Shown: positions 1-11,946 of the stretch, in pieces
Layout: each line of letters begins with the position of its first letter
How positions within the stretch are numbered: position 1 is the first letter of the stretch
Source of the DNA: Diorhabda sublineata
Lineage: Eukaryota > Arthropoda > Insecta > Coleoptera > Chrysomelidae
DNA length: 64,000 nucleotides
NCBI RefSeq assembly: GCF_026230105.1
Contig: NC_079476.1
Coordinates: 39,670,559-39,734,558, forward strand
Direction: 5' to 3'
The notes under the pieces: model-generated
The model's database searches: none
What the model saw: the letters and a program-made list of their open reading frames with translations, nothing else
What the model was told of the DNA's origin: nothing
Made by a program: the position numbers and the translations under genes

Positions 1-3000
1 TTGTGGTTGATGTTTGTTTAGGTAGAAATTCCTACTATTTGATTGGGTTTATATCAAAAATCTCAAGAAATATCTGTTCACGTCTAAAGATATTCAATGT
101 CAAATGTCACAAAAGTCAATTTTTTGCTTCAATACTATTTTAAATATTGAAGAAATTGATATTTCCAACAAATTTCGTTTAAGAAATTTTTTATACATTA
201 AATAGTTTTTGAGGGAAAAGAACGCGAAATTCTTAGTATAATCATAGAAACTACTATTGAAAGTTTGACAAATGACAGATCTTCTGTCATAATGGGATAT
301 AGGTTAAGAAAATGTTGAACTCTAGTAATCTTTCAAAAGTTTGAATAAAACCACCATTTATTATTAAACTTTTTTGATAAGCGAAAAATACATTAAAGAA
401 ACTTCATAATCAAACAGCGAGAAAGTTTGTTGTGGTTGATGTTTGTTTAGGTAGAAATTCCTACTATTTGATTGGGTTTATCTCAAAAATCTCATGAAAT
501 ATCTGTTCACGTCTAAAGATATTCAATGTCAAATGTCACAAAAGTCAATTTTTTGCTTCAATACTATTTTAAATATTGAAGAGATTAATATTTCCAACAA
601 ATTTCGTTTAAGAAATTTTTTATACATTAAATGGTTTTTGAGGGAAAAGAACGCGAAATTCTTAGTATAATCATAGAAACTACTATTGAAAGTTTGACAA
701 ATGACAGATCTTCTGTCATAATGGGATATAGGTTAAGAAAATGTTGAACTCTAGTAATCTTTCAAAAGTTTGAATAAAACCACCATTTATTATTAAACTT
801 TTTTGATAAGCGAAAAATACATTAAAGAAACTTCTTAATCAAACAGCGAGAAAGTTTGTTGTGGTTGATGTTTGTTTAGGTAGAAATTCCTACTATTTGA
901 TTGGGTTTATATCAAAAATCTCAAGAAATATCTGTTCACGTCTAAAGATATTCAATGTCAAATGTCACAAAAGTCAATTTTTTGCTTCAATACTATTTTA
1001 AATATTGAAGAAATTGATATTTCCAACAAATTTCGTTTAAGAAATTTTTTATACATTAAATAGTTTTTGAGGGAAAAGAACGCGAAATTCTTAGTATAAT
1101 CATAGAAACTACTATTGAAAGTTTGACAAATGACAGATCTTCTGTCATAATGGGATATAGGTTAAGAAAATGTTGAACTCTAGTAATCTTTCAAAAGTTT
1201 GAATAAAACCACCATTTATTATTAAACTTTTTTGATAAGCGAAAAATACATTAAAGAAACTTCATAATCAAACAGCGAGAAAGTTTGTTGTGGTTGATGT
1301 TTGTTTAGGTAGAAATTCCTACTATTTGATTGGGTTTATCTCAAAAATCTCATGAAATATCTGTTCACGTCTAAAGATATTCAATGTCAAATGTCACAAA
1401 AGTCAATTTTTTGCTTCAATACTATTTTAAATATTGAAGAGATTAATATTTCCAACAAATTTCGTTTAAGAAATTTTTTATACATTAAATGGTTTTTGAG
1501 GGAAAAGAACGCGAAATTCTTAGTCTAATCATAGAAACTACTATTGAAAGTTTGACAAATGACAGATCTTCTGTCATAATGGGATATAGGTTAAGAAAAT
1601 GTTAAACTCTAGTAATCTTTCAAAAGTTTGAATAAAACCACCATTTATTATTAAACTTTTTTGAAAAGCGAAAAATACATTAAAGAAACTTCTTAATCAA
1701 ACAGCGAGAAAGTTTGTTGTGGTTGATGTTTATTTAGGTAGAAATTCCTACTATTTGATTGGGTTTATCTCAAAAATCTCATGAAATATCTGTTCACGTC
1801 TAAAGATATTCAATGTCAAATGTCACAAAAGTCAATTTTTTGCTTCAATACTATTTTAAATATTGAAGAAATTGATATTTCCAACAAATTTCGTTCAAGA
1901 AATTTTTTATACATTAAATGGTTTTTGAGAGAAAAGAACGCGAAATTCTTAGTATAATCATAGAAACTACTATTGAAAGTTTGACAAATGACAGATCTTC
2001 TGTCATAATGGGATATAGGTTAAGAAAATGTTGAACTCTAGTAATCTTTCAAAAGTTTGAATAAAACCACCATTTATTATTAAACTTTTTTGATAAGCGA
2101 AAAATACATTAAAGAAACTTCTTAATCAAACAGCGAGAAAGTTTGTTGTGGTTGATGTTTGTTTAGGTAGAAATTCCTACTATTTGATTGGGTTTATATC
2201 AAAAATCTCAAGAAATATCTGTTCACGTCTAAAGATATTCAATGTCAAATGTCACAAAAGTCAATTTTTTGCTTCAATACTATTTTAAATATTGAAGAAA
2301 TTGATATTTCCAACAAATTTCGTTTAAGAAATTTTTTATACATTAAATAGTTTTTGAGGGAAAAGAACGCGAAATTCTTAGTATAATCATAGAAACTACT
2401 ATTGAAAGTTTGACAAATGACAGATCTTCTGTCATAATGGGATATAGGTTAAGAAAATGTTGAACTCTAGTAATCTTTCAAAAGTTTGAATAAAACCACC
2501 ATTTATTATTAAACTTTTTTGATAAGCGAAAAATACATTAAAGAAACTTCATAATCAAACAGCGAGAAAGTTTGTTGTGGTTGATGTTTATTTAGGTAGA
2601 AATTCCTACTATTTGATTGGGTTTATATCAAAAATCTCAAGAAATATCTGTTCACGTCTAAAGATATTCAATGTCAAATGTCACAAAAGTCAATTTTTTG
2701 CTTCAATACTATTTTAAATATTGAAGAGATTAATATTTCCAACAAATTTCGTTTAAGAAATTTTTTATACATTAAATGGTTTTTGAGAGAAAAGAACGCG
2801 AAATTCTTAGTATAATCATAGAAACTACTATTGAAAGTTTGACAAATGACAGATCTTCTGTCATAATGGGATATAGGTTAAGAAAATGTTGAACTCTAGT
2901 AATCTTTCAAAAGTTTGAATAAAACCACCATTTATTATTAAACTTTTTTGAAAAGCGAAAAATACATTAAAGAAACTTCTTAATCAAACAGCGAGAAAGT

Positions 3001-3480
3001 TTGTTGTGGTTGATGTTTATTTAGGTAGAAATTCCTACTATTTGATTGGGTTTATCTCAAAAATCTCATGAAATATCTGTTCACGTCTAAAGATATTCAA
3101 TGTCAAATGTCACAAAAGTCAATTTTTTGCTTCAATACTATTTTAAATATTGAAGAAATTGATATTTCCAACAAATTTCGTTCAAGAAATTTTTTATACA
3201 TTAAATGGTTTTTGAGAGAAAAGAACGCGAAATTCTTAGTATAATCATAGAAACTACTATTGAAAGTTTGACAAATGACAGATCTGTCATAATGGGATAT
3301 AGGTTAAGAAAATGTTAAACTCTAGTAATCTTTCAAAAGTTTGAATAAAACTACCGTTTATTATTAAACTTTTTTGGAAAGCGAAAAATACATTAAAGAA
3401 ACTTCTTAATCAAACAGCGAGAAAGTTTGTTGTGGTTGATGTTTGTTTAGGTAGAAATTCCTACTATTAAATTGGGTTGA
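1..3480. repeat. Tandem satellite array, 429-bp monomer, 8 copies plus a partial
   Basis: The same monomer restarts at 1, 430, 859, 1288, 1717, 2146, 2575 and 3004 (429-bp spacing), then at 3430 after a 426-bp copy that lost 3 bp; homology breaks off near 3470-3480. Copies are near identical and AT-rich, with no long open frame. Diagnostic substitutions sort them into two monomer types, A (copies 1, 3, 6) and B (copies 2, 4), with mixed copies 5, 7 and 8. The array runs in from the left edge, so its real length is unknown. Confidence 0.97.
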
Positions 3481-5240
3481 TTTTAGTTCGCCCAGTTGTA
3501 ATATTTATATATATATTTCAATATAATAAGATACAAACACTAAGTATTAATAAGTAGATAATTTTTGAAGATTCGTTAATTTTATATCACATACTCTATC
3601 AAAAGTTTGGTTATCTACACGTTTTAAACATTAGACATTAAACATTAGAATTAGGAATTTTATTAGAATCAATATTTATTTGGATCCAAATATCGAAAGC
3701 AAGATTATATTGGTATTTGTTGTGATTTATCCCCTCTGAAATGGTTCGATTGTATCGTATACAAAAGGGGTTATTTCTACGCCTTTATGGATTAAATATT
3801 AAGTTATCCCGAATCAACTACTTCAAGTACTTCATAAGAAAAACGGTTTTATACAAATAATGAAAATGGAGTACTTATGCGTCTTGTTGAAACTAAGAGA
3901 CACTAAATTCAACAAAGCTCAATCAATCTGTGCATTTATTCAATTTTTCATTAACAATTGCGGCAACTTTATATATTATTAAGTTAAAACTTGATTAGGC
4001 AATGGATTATAAGTCATTCTTGCAGACAAATATTATTGCCTTAATCAATATTATGCAACTATGAGATTTTGAGGATTAAAATCTTATTTATCTTGTGGCT
4101 ACTGGTATCAGTGTAATTACGGCATTTCTTCACTATATCTGAACGATTCCGATGAATTATTTAAAGTTTAAAACCGTTGATGACGATAAAGTGTTTAAAC
4201 ACAATGATGACAACGTTTATACCTTTCTTTTTAATACTTTTTCTAAAACCTATTCACATACAAATCGTTGTATAAAATCCAACTGTAACTTTATCGTTTT
4301 TTGTTCTTTATTAGTTTATAATTAAAATCTACTTTCAATATTCCAGTTAACAACATTTAAAGTACACAATTAAATCGAAATGTTATTAATGAAATATATT
4401 TTTGATGAGTGGTAAACATTAACTTCAAGGTTATAACAGATAAAACAATATGTATTTAATTTTCCATATTGTTTATACTGAATCAATTAGAAGCCTTAAG
4501 AAAAGAGATTTTTCTAAAAAAACGGTTTTTTGACCCTTTCCTTTGTCGTTGGAGCATTTTTTAGATTTTTTTATTTTTGTACTTTTTCTTGAAAACTTTT
4601 TTTTGGTTAGTAAGAAAACTTATTAGTACTACGCATGCGTGGGTGGTCATATGACTTGGATACCTGAGTTCATTGGCTAAGCGCTCGACCACGAACTTCT
4701 AACATCTTTCAACGCGAGCTAGGCAAGAGCTTGAACGCGAAAACGGGAATTTGTGTTTATAAATCACACTTTGTAATTAATTTATGTCGTATTCGAGTGC
4801 AAAAAGTTCTTAAGACTTAACATCTACTCCTGATAACTGGAAAAAATTTTAGAAAACAATATATGCCAAAAATTCCTTGGGATAAAATGAGTTCTCAAAT
4901 AAAAAACCAAACACAAACATTTGTATCGTCTAGAAGTATACTTTGAATAGGTCTCGAAGGTCAATTATGATTATTGTACAATAATATAGTAATTCAATTG
5001 AAACCATGTGTATTTTTTTCGAAATAGATCTAATTTGATCTACAGTGGTTCATCAGGCTTTCGAAACATCACATTGTACTTTAAAACTTCTTGAATGCAT
5101 TGTTTACATAAAATCGTTTGTTTAAAATAATGATGAATTACATTTCTTAGCATCTATTTTTGATCTGGACTAAGAGTAAATAGAAAAAAATGCTTCTCAA
5201 ATAAGTTATCAAATGTGTGTGTGAAAATAGACACACACAT
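3481..5240. other. AT-rich intergenic DNA, no gene seen
   Basis: No open frame, transposase or RNA gene is recognisable. The only GC-richer patch is about 4630-4750. The right part (about 4936-5035) is one half of a diverged direct repeat whose other half is at 5280-5375. Confidence 0.6.
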
Positions 5241-5375
5241 TATAATTTTTTTAAAAATTGAGTTTTCATTCTATCCAAGGGTACTTTGAATAGCATTCGA
5301 AGGTCAGTTATGATAATTTTATAATTATATAGACATTTAAATAAAACCCAAGTATTTTTCGAAATAGAAACATCC
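4936..5375. repeat. Diverged direct repeat pair, about 344 bp apart
   Basis: The segment around 4941-5030, with core ctttgaatag then cgaaggtca and a downstream tcgaaatag, recurs at 5285-5370 in the same order and orientation with scattered substitutions. This suggests an old local duplication or two copies of a short dispersed repeat. Confidence 0.55.
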
Positions 5376-5521
5376 ACTTTGAACAGTTGATTGTACTTTT
5401 TGTTATTTTTTGCTTTGAACTTCACAGCAATTTAATAAAAAGTCTTTAAAGTATTCACAATTCCTCGATATTTTTTGATTGAATCGACATGAATAGTTGA
5501 TGGAATATTTAATAAACTAAC

Positions 5522-5614
5522 CTGGTTACTTTGCGCGATTTCCAAATTCGAACTACCATTTACAGTGGGATTAATATCACTACTAATATTTCTGTTAATA
5601 GTTCCATCTGTCAT
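5522..5614 (-). CDS. Probable first coding exon of an unidentified minus-strand gene
   Basis: An ATG at 5614 in an A-rich context (aaaaATGACAG) opens a 31-codon frame, MTDGTINRN... to ...LEIAQSNQ, that ends exactly at a good splice donor, CAG|GTTAGT, with phase 0. It is preceded by a leader-like, GC-richer stretch (5615-5860). The residues are hydrophilic, rich in Asn and Ser, with no signal peptide or membrane segment, so a nuclear or cytoplasmic protein is more likely than a secreted one. I do not recognise the family. The rest of the gene would lie to the left, across the satellite or beyond the window; no downstream exon was found in 3481-5500. The reading frame also continues past the donor to 5432, but that part is AT-rich and looks intronic. 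Confidence 0.5.
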
Positions 5615-5860
5615 TTTTATTAATATATAAACACACTTTCACAAAACTACACTAAAAATAATGGAAATAATGAAATAGAAAAATAATTTTTTATCCCTGA
5701 CTCGCGGTCTCGTTGTTGTTGACGAAAATTTGAATGTAAATGTAGAACGACCGCGAGAGTGAGAATGAGAATGTTGAGACTTCGGTGGAAGCAGAACTGC
5801 AGCGAACAGTTATTGTTGACACTCAGGTGGGGTTTTATTCTCTCTTTAAAAACCATTGGT
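5615..5860 (-). promoter_or_regulatory. Leader / promoter-proximal region of the minus-strand exon
   Basis: On the minus strand this stretch has CT-rich tracts, CAACAACAACGAGACC and an overall base composition clearly less AT-rich than its surroundings, typical of an insect 5' untranslated leader. No TATA box or initiator is certain, so the transcription start is only estimated at about 5840-5870. Confidence 0.4.
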
Positions 5861-6249
5861 TTCGTTTTAATAATTAATTGTCGTTCAATATTCTAATTAT
5901 AGAACGAAATTCAATTATGAAATACTTCAACTTCGATTGCGAAATTGATTAAGCGGGAAAATATTAATTATTTATCAATATTTTTTTTCTAAACAAATAT
6001 TCATGATAATTGAACCCATCCGATGATTTTTAACTGATTAAAATATAAAAAAATCGAAAAATTATAAATTCCTCGATTCGTCCCTGAAAACTGAACTTAT
6101 TTCGAAGAATGTTTCTTTTCGGAAAGTGATTACAAAAACGGGCTTCATTGTGAAGTGTATCAGAACTCAAACCAAGAGACCATTAGACAAATTTTCAAAA
6201 AAGCGCTGGAGCTCAGAGTTTCAAGAACAGTTCAGGAGTAACCTAAATG

Positions 6250-8155
6250 AAAATTTCGCTAAAATGTTAGTATGTTATAAAGAAAATTACGCCCTATAAA
6301 CATAAGGCGCGGAAATCATCCCTTCAGGTACTTTTTTGCGTTTAAAGAATCAAATAATTGTAATGATTTTTCAGTGATTCAATGATGAATTAATCGTTCA
6401 AACCTAACCTAACTTTTCTCGTTTTATTTGTCTTTTGTGAGAAAATTTACCATAGTGATAGTAAAATTGTTTCACACCGTCAGATATTAAGTCAAAATAA
6501 GGTTACAAAATAAATATTCCAAAATAAATGAATAACAGTGTATTTGAGACATAAAGATTAAATTTCGTAAAAAAATTTGTAAAAGATAAAAGTAGAAAAC
6601 CGAAAAATTGGTTTATTGAATTTTTCACATAACCTAATCTAACCTAACCTACATTCTTCTCTACAAAAAGAAATCCAGTTACAAGCAGGGGTTGCTGTTA
6701 TCGAAAACTTTTCTATGATTTTTTCTTGATGAGGTGTGAACTGTATGTAGAATCATCGCTTATTTTATTTATTGTCAACCACCTCATCAAGAAAAAATCA
6801 TGGAAGTGTTTTCGATAACAGCAACTCCTGCTTGTGATTGGATTTCATTTTGTAGAGAAGAATGTAGGTTGGGTTAGGTTAGGTTAGATTAGGTTATGTG
6901 AAAAATTCAATAAACCAAGTTTTCGGTTTTCTACTTTTATCTTTTACAAATGGTTTTTACGAAATCTGATCTTTATGTCTCAAATACACTTTTATTCATT
7001 TATTTTGGAATATTTATTTTGTAACCTCATTTTGACATAATATCTGACGGTGCGAAACAATTTAGTATCACCATGGTAAATTTTCTGACAAAAGACAAAA
7101 AAAAACGAAAAAAGGTTAGGTTAGGTTAGGTTAGGTTTCAACGATTAATTCATCATTGGATAATTATACACTTTCACGGTCACCTGGTTTTTTGACTCTA
7201 GAAAATCGAAAAATGGATGGATTTTAATGATCTTGGTCTCAAAATGTTCCATTTTACGGCGGATTTATAAAAAAAAAATTAGTAGAAAAAGCTGAAATGA
7301 AAATTTCTCATAGTTTTACTGTTTTAAATCGTAAAAAAAACGGTTTTGCAAAATAATCCTTTACAAAAAATTATCTCATTATCAGATAAAGTTCTCATAT
7401 TTTTTTTGTATTCTACATAAATTAATAAACAATTTAAAAAAAAGATCCAAAAAGAATTATTTTTTCAGTTTTTTAGCTTAAAATGAAATCGATGAAAAAC
7501 AATCAATTTTCGTGAATAGTTTCGTACTATATTCTTCAATGTTAATAGTTTTTGGACCATTAAAAATCGAAAAATAGATAAATTTTATAATTTTGGTCTC
7601 AAAATGTTCCATTTTACGACGAATTTATGAAAAACACGGGGGTAGTGGCTGAATTTGCGGTTTTTAATAGTTTTAAACCTTAAATAGTAGAAAAACTTTT
7701 TTTTTTTTCAAAATATTCATTTTTTTTATGTAAATTGCGAAAAAAAAATATACGAACTTGATTCCACGACGTCAGAAACAGTTACGAAGGATTATATGTA
7801 GAAAGTTATTTTTTTTGCATTTAAAGTCATGAAACTGTAAAAAATATTTATTTTTTTAACTTTTCGTATTTTTTTTTATAAATCCGCAGTAAAATGGAAC
7901 ATTTTGAGACCAAGATCATTAAAATCCATCCATTTTTCGATTTTCTAGAGCCAACCTAACCTAACCTAACCTAACCTAACCAAAAAACCAGGTGACCGCG
8001 AAAGTGTATAATTACCCATCATTGAATCACTGAAAAATCATAACAATTATTTTATTCTTTAAACGCAAAAACGTACCTGAAAGGATGATTTCCGCGCCCT
8101 ATGTGTATAGGGCGTAATTTTCTCTATAACATACTAAAATTCTAACGAAATCGGA
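6250..8155. mobile_element. 1.9-kb foldback element with three nested inverted repeats
   Basis: The outer arms 6253-6384 and 8020-8151 are inverted copies (shared core agtatgttata, ggcgcggaaatcat). Inside them sit two further stem-loops: 6385-6735 pairs with 6778-7160, and 7161-7290 pairs with 7866-8020. A diverged direct copy of the second stem sequence lies at 7540-7640. Several (TTAGG)n/(CCTAA)n runs are part of the arms. There is no transposase frame, so it would be non-autonomous; family and target duplication are not evident. Confidence 0.85.
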
Positions 8156-8159
8156 GGGG

Positions 8160-9060
8160 TGTCACCTAGATAATTAGCAAAATTTTTTGAAAGTACAGTT
8201 TTTGAGAACAAAACTTGAAAAGCATCCCACGTTTATGATAGCAGTTTTTCGTTGTTGATTTTATTACAAAAACCACCGCAACGGATATTTTTCAATCCAC
8301 GTTCGATTTTCTAATAAAGCGTGTTGTTTTAGTATTTGTTTTTTAAATTATTATCTACATGTAAATGAGTTTGTGGCTATATCGACTTTCTTATCTAAAA
8401 TTTATGGTCATTAACTCTCTGTCTATCTCATTAAAATATTTATAGTTTGAAAATAATAATCGTTTAAAACTTACACAAACTTATTATTATGTTTAAAACA
8501 AAGTATTCAATAAACAAAGATTAATATGTTACCTGTACAAAATTCGGTTCATTATTTACAATTTCTATTTGTCTAAGCTCCATTAATCAAACTTTTTTAC
8601 TTGTTATTCGCCAAACTTTTACAAAAATACATTTTTATCTACTTTATAACTTTTATATTATTGTCTATCCTCGAAAGCCGAAAGCAAATTAACATTAGCG
8701 TAGATAATGGGTTATACATAAGGAGTTAATGTGAAAAAATCATCGTCTATCCATCAATGATTTTTTTTCGAATATTGTCGCAATAAACATAATTCATTCA
8801 ACGATTCTAGGCGCCAAAATGTCTTTTACATACTTGACACCAATGAAAAATGTAAAAAAGCGTCAAATCGCATCGATCCAATATTTTTAAAAGCAAGTGC
8901 GGTCGATAAGTAACACAAATTTGTAATCAAACTACTTCATTTTTTCTCCTATATCAATATCCAGCTTCTAAATTTAGCCACGTTGCCGGCGCTTCAAATT
9001 AATCTTAAATATACGTATAGCAAGTATTTGTTTGACACTGATTTTTATCATTCATCATTC
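8160..9060. other. AT-rich intergenic DNA, no firm gene
   Basis: No conserved coding sequence. A 17-codon open stretch ending at a donor-like site (8533-8583, minus) is discussed under findings but is too short to call. Confidence 0.5.
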
Positions 9061-9850
9061 GTATAAACGACTGTTTCGAAATATCATGAACAGAATCGAT
9101 TATCAAATCTATATGAACCAAATCTATCTTATTCCTCTTTCCTTAACACTAAGTCTTGTTTCTTGAGTCTCTTGAGTACTACGTGTCCAGATTTCGTGCT
9201 ATCTCTTAGGAAGTAGACCGGAAGGTCTCCTTGAAATTGGACCATTTAGATCATCGATCTTCCATCGTTCTAAGGCTCACTCCTTCAATAGTTATCAATG
9301 TTTTCAAGTTTTTGGCGCTCGTCATTACGACTCCTAAGTATACACCGGTGAATGGGGTTGTCGTTCACAGCTAGGTAAACCCCTATCAAATCAGTTATTT
9401 GAACTCTATCAAATTCTTTCTTGAGATCGACAAAGCAAAGCAACAGGGGTTATTTATATCCAAATCTATATGGATTGAATCGAATATCTATATAAATCGA
9501 ATCAATACGAATCGAATTCGTTTGAAGCAAATCTATATCAATCGATTTGACATCAATAGAATCAATTGTCAAATTTATTTGAATCGATTATATGTGAATT
9601 GATCTATACGAATCTGATACATATGAATTGATGAATCGATTAAGTATAAATCCATTTTAATCAAATTTATATACGACCAGTTAATTTATATAGATCGGAT
9701 CTCTTAATCTACATGAATCGAATCTATATAAATCGAATGATGACGAATCGTATCGATTCAAAAGATATCTATATAGATAGAATGTTTATATGAATCGAAT
9801 CCAACGGAATAAAATCTTTATGAACCAAATAGACAGAACCAATTAACCTT
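9060..9850. repeat. Degenerate short-period repeat rich in aatcgaatctatat
   Basis: From about 9085 to 9130 and again from 9450 to 9850 the sequence is made of imperfect units resembling gaatcgaatctatat(a/g). The two blocks are separated by a non-repetitive piece (9136-9445) carrying a reverse-transcriptase relic. The open frame crossing 9399-9602 is a by-product of the repeat. Confidence 0.7.
9290..9437 (-). pseudogene. Reverse-transcriptase relic of a non-LTR retrotransposon
   Basis: Reading the minus strand from 9437 gives CFVDLKKEFDRV, which matches the conserved palm motif (A/C)FVDL.KAFDRV of non-LTR reverse transcriptases, including the first catalytic Asp. The frame stays open to about 9290, but what follows does not clearly match the family. 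Only this fragment remains and neither end of the element is visible. Chance is unlikely for the 12-residue motif, but the clade is uncertain. Confidence 0.5.
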
Positions 9851-10509
9851 TTTTGACCTTTTTGATCGAATGAAATTCTATTTATTTATACAAAGTGTTT
9901 TGGTCGCAATATGCTAGGATACAAAAGGAAGTGGAATGTGTATTACCTGCAATTTTAGCTAGAATTAGTATTTGAAAACTATTCGTAATATCCAAACAAT
10001 CAAAAACAGATTTAATAAAATGATTAAGTTCATACCTCTACGCAATCGTTTTGCTGAAACAAAGTTGTAGTTAACATTCCGACATTTTCAGAATCCGCGA
10101 TTATACGAGAATATTTATAATTCCTCACATTGATTTTGTTCATATTCACCACAAACTTCCTCTTACTTCTAAACAAAACATCGCCGTACGATCGTTTGTA
10201 ACAATCGTGAATAATGGTGGTACTGAAGAAAACGCGTACCAAATCGGAACTTTCTCTGTGGTAATATTTCAATGATACCGATATGAATTATGTGGCTAAT
10301 TAACATCGTAATCATTGTTAATTCATTCAATATTCTACGGTTTATATGTTCAACATTGTATTGTATCAAATAAATTTACAAATTAAACAAGATGTCGTAC
10401 TAAATGACAAACTATTCATTAGAAAACACTATACAACAACAACTATATTTATAAGTGCGCGTTATTCAATTAATTGATTTCGTAAAGGACCGCTAGAGGT
10501 CTCGATCGA

Positions 10510-10800
10510 GAAATGTGGTTATAAAGCGTTGTCCAGACATAATTCAGTCAGCTATGATGCGTTTGAGCAGTAAGAAGCGTGTATTAGAGTCCCTCGATTC
10601 ATTAGATCACCAGAACATTGAGATAGTGGGTGCCTCATTACTAAGATCTGCCCTTAGACTTTGCAATCACTCCTTGAGAAGAATCCTCCATGACGACTTA
10701 TATTTACATCAATACAAGATGGCGGTTGCGTAGGAAATGTCGGAATATGACTTCTCGTGAGAAATATTTTTGGATATCGTTCAGGAGGACGTTATTTTTT
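10510..10800 (+). pseudogene. Transposase relic, Tc1/mariner-superfamily type
   Basis: The frame from 10515 contains a helix-turn-helix-like stretch ending SLRRILHDDLYLHQYKM, which resembles the insect transposase pattern '..T(L/V)(W/H)RILHKDL.L.PYK' in a group of mariner-related elements. After a stop at 10731 the similarity continues (EMSEYDFS, EKYFWIS). Only the N-terminal DNA-binding part is left; no terminal repeats or catalytic part were found. Confidence 0.5.
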
Positions 10801-10849
10801 GAAACTACTGTATGAAAAGCCTTCAAGAAGGTGTGTTTTATTTAATTAT

Positions 10850-11940
10850 ATCATATATATATATATAAATATCATTAACTTATGCTTTGTCGACTTTTTC
10901 CTGCATAAGACATCGAACTATTTAAATTGAATCAACGTTTCTTTATGAAAAATTGATTTTTTTCAAAACCAAGACGCTAGATGGACCGGATATCGAAATA
11001 CCAAATATGGATGGGCTCACCTATATAATTTTTACGAATCAGATGTGCCATCTACTTGCTAGTCGTCTAGCTTCGAGTAAAAAAAAAAGGATGGATTTGT
11101 GAATTATTACAGTTAACAAAAAGGACGTCAGAAACGTTTTGGAAGACACATAAGGATAATATAAGTTAATCCTGTTACTCCTCAGAGGGTTGGCAACCAA
11201 CCCAACACAAGCACCGTTCAAGGTCGAACCATTTATCTGAATACTAATACGAGTTTTTGACAAGGATAAAGATCTAATTAACGCTAATAATTTTCACGTT
11301 AAAAGCCTGAATCAAACCGGAACCAGAAAAAACTAGTTCTAATAATAAATAATGGAACAAAAAAACAGAAAATACCTAATCCTAAGCCCCTGTCACTTCT
11401 ATTTAAGGGAAAGGCAAAATGTTCAGGAGAAATTTTTCATTTCTTACAAGGAATTTACAATAAGGATCAACCAAAATTCATCACTAGCTATACTAGGTAT
11501 TAGAATAGAATCAATATTACTGCCACCAAATTTTTAAACTTCAATAAGGTTTACGGAGGAACTGACACTTATCAACACAAATTCTTGGATCATGTTTTGT
11601 ATCCCAATTGTCTCGATGAGTTGACGAATTTGTTTCCTTATTTGTTCTCCTCGTTATATTAATAGCTCAGTCTACATCCCATCTTCTTTAGAGGCTTTTC
11701 CATCACGCAGTCTTATTATTTTATCTTCTACCTCAGTTTTAGTTTGGTTTCATTCGAGAGTTCCAAAATTAAATCGACTTCGTTTCTGAGATATTGTCAA
11801 TATACTAATGAATAACATTTTGAAATACCATCAATTTCCAATTCTCTATATTTCTCTTAAATAATTACGAAACCAATTCATCTAATTCATTGAAAACCAT
11901 AACATTTTATTATTACAATTAACTGGTTAACAAACTCCTA
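10850..11940. other. AT-rich intergenic DNA, no gene seen
   Basis: A short (AT)n tract at about 10852-10868 is the only feature. The open frames at 11039-11263 (-) and 11352-11537 (+) lack any family similarity or codon bias. Confidence 0.5.
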
Positions 11941-11946
11941 CATATT

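Noticed and set aside
4640..4720. tRNA-like stretch (ttggctaagcgctcgaccac)
   Set aside because: Resembles an A-box/D-loop but no B-box or cloverleaf could be built.
6400..7980. (TTAGG)n runs as telomere sequence
   Set aside because: Runs are short (3-5 units), in both orientations and inside a foldback element, so they are interstitial.
9399..9602. 67-codon plus-strand frame rich in Asn/Ile/Arg
   Set aside because: It is a translation of the degenerate aatcgaatctatat repeat.
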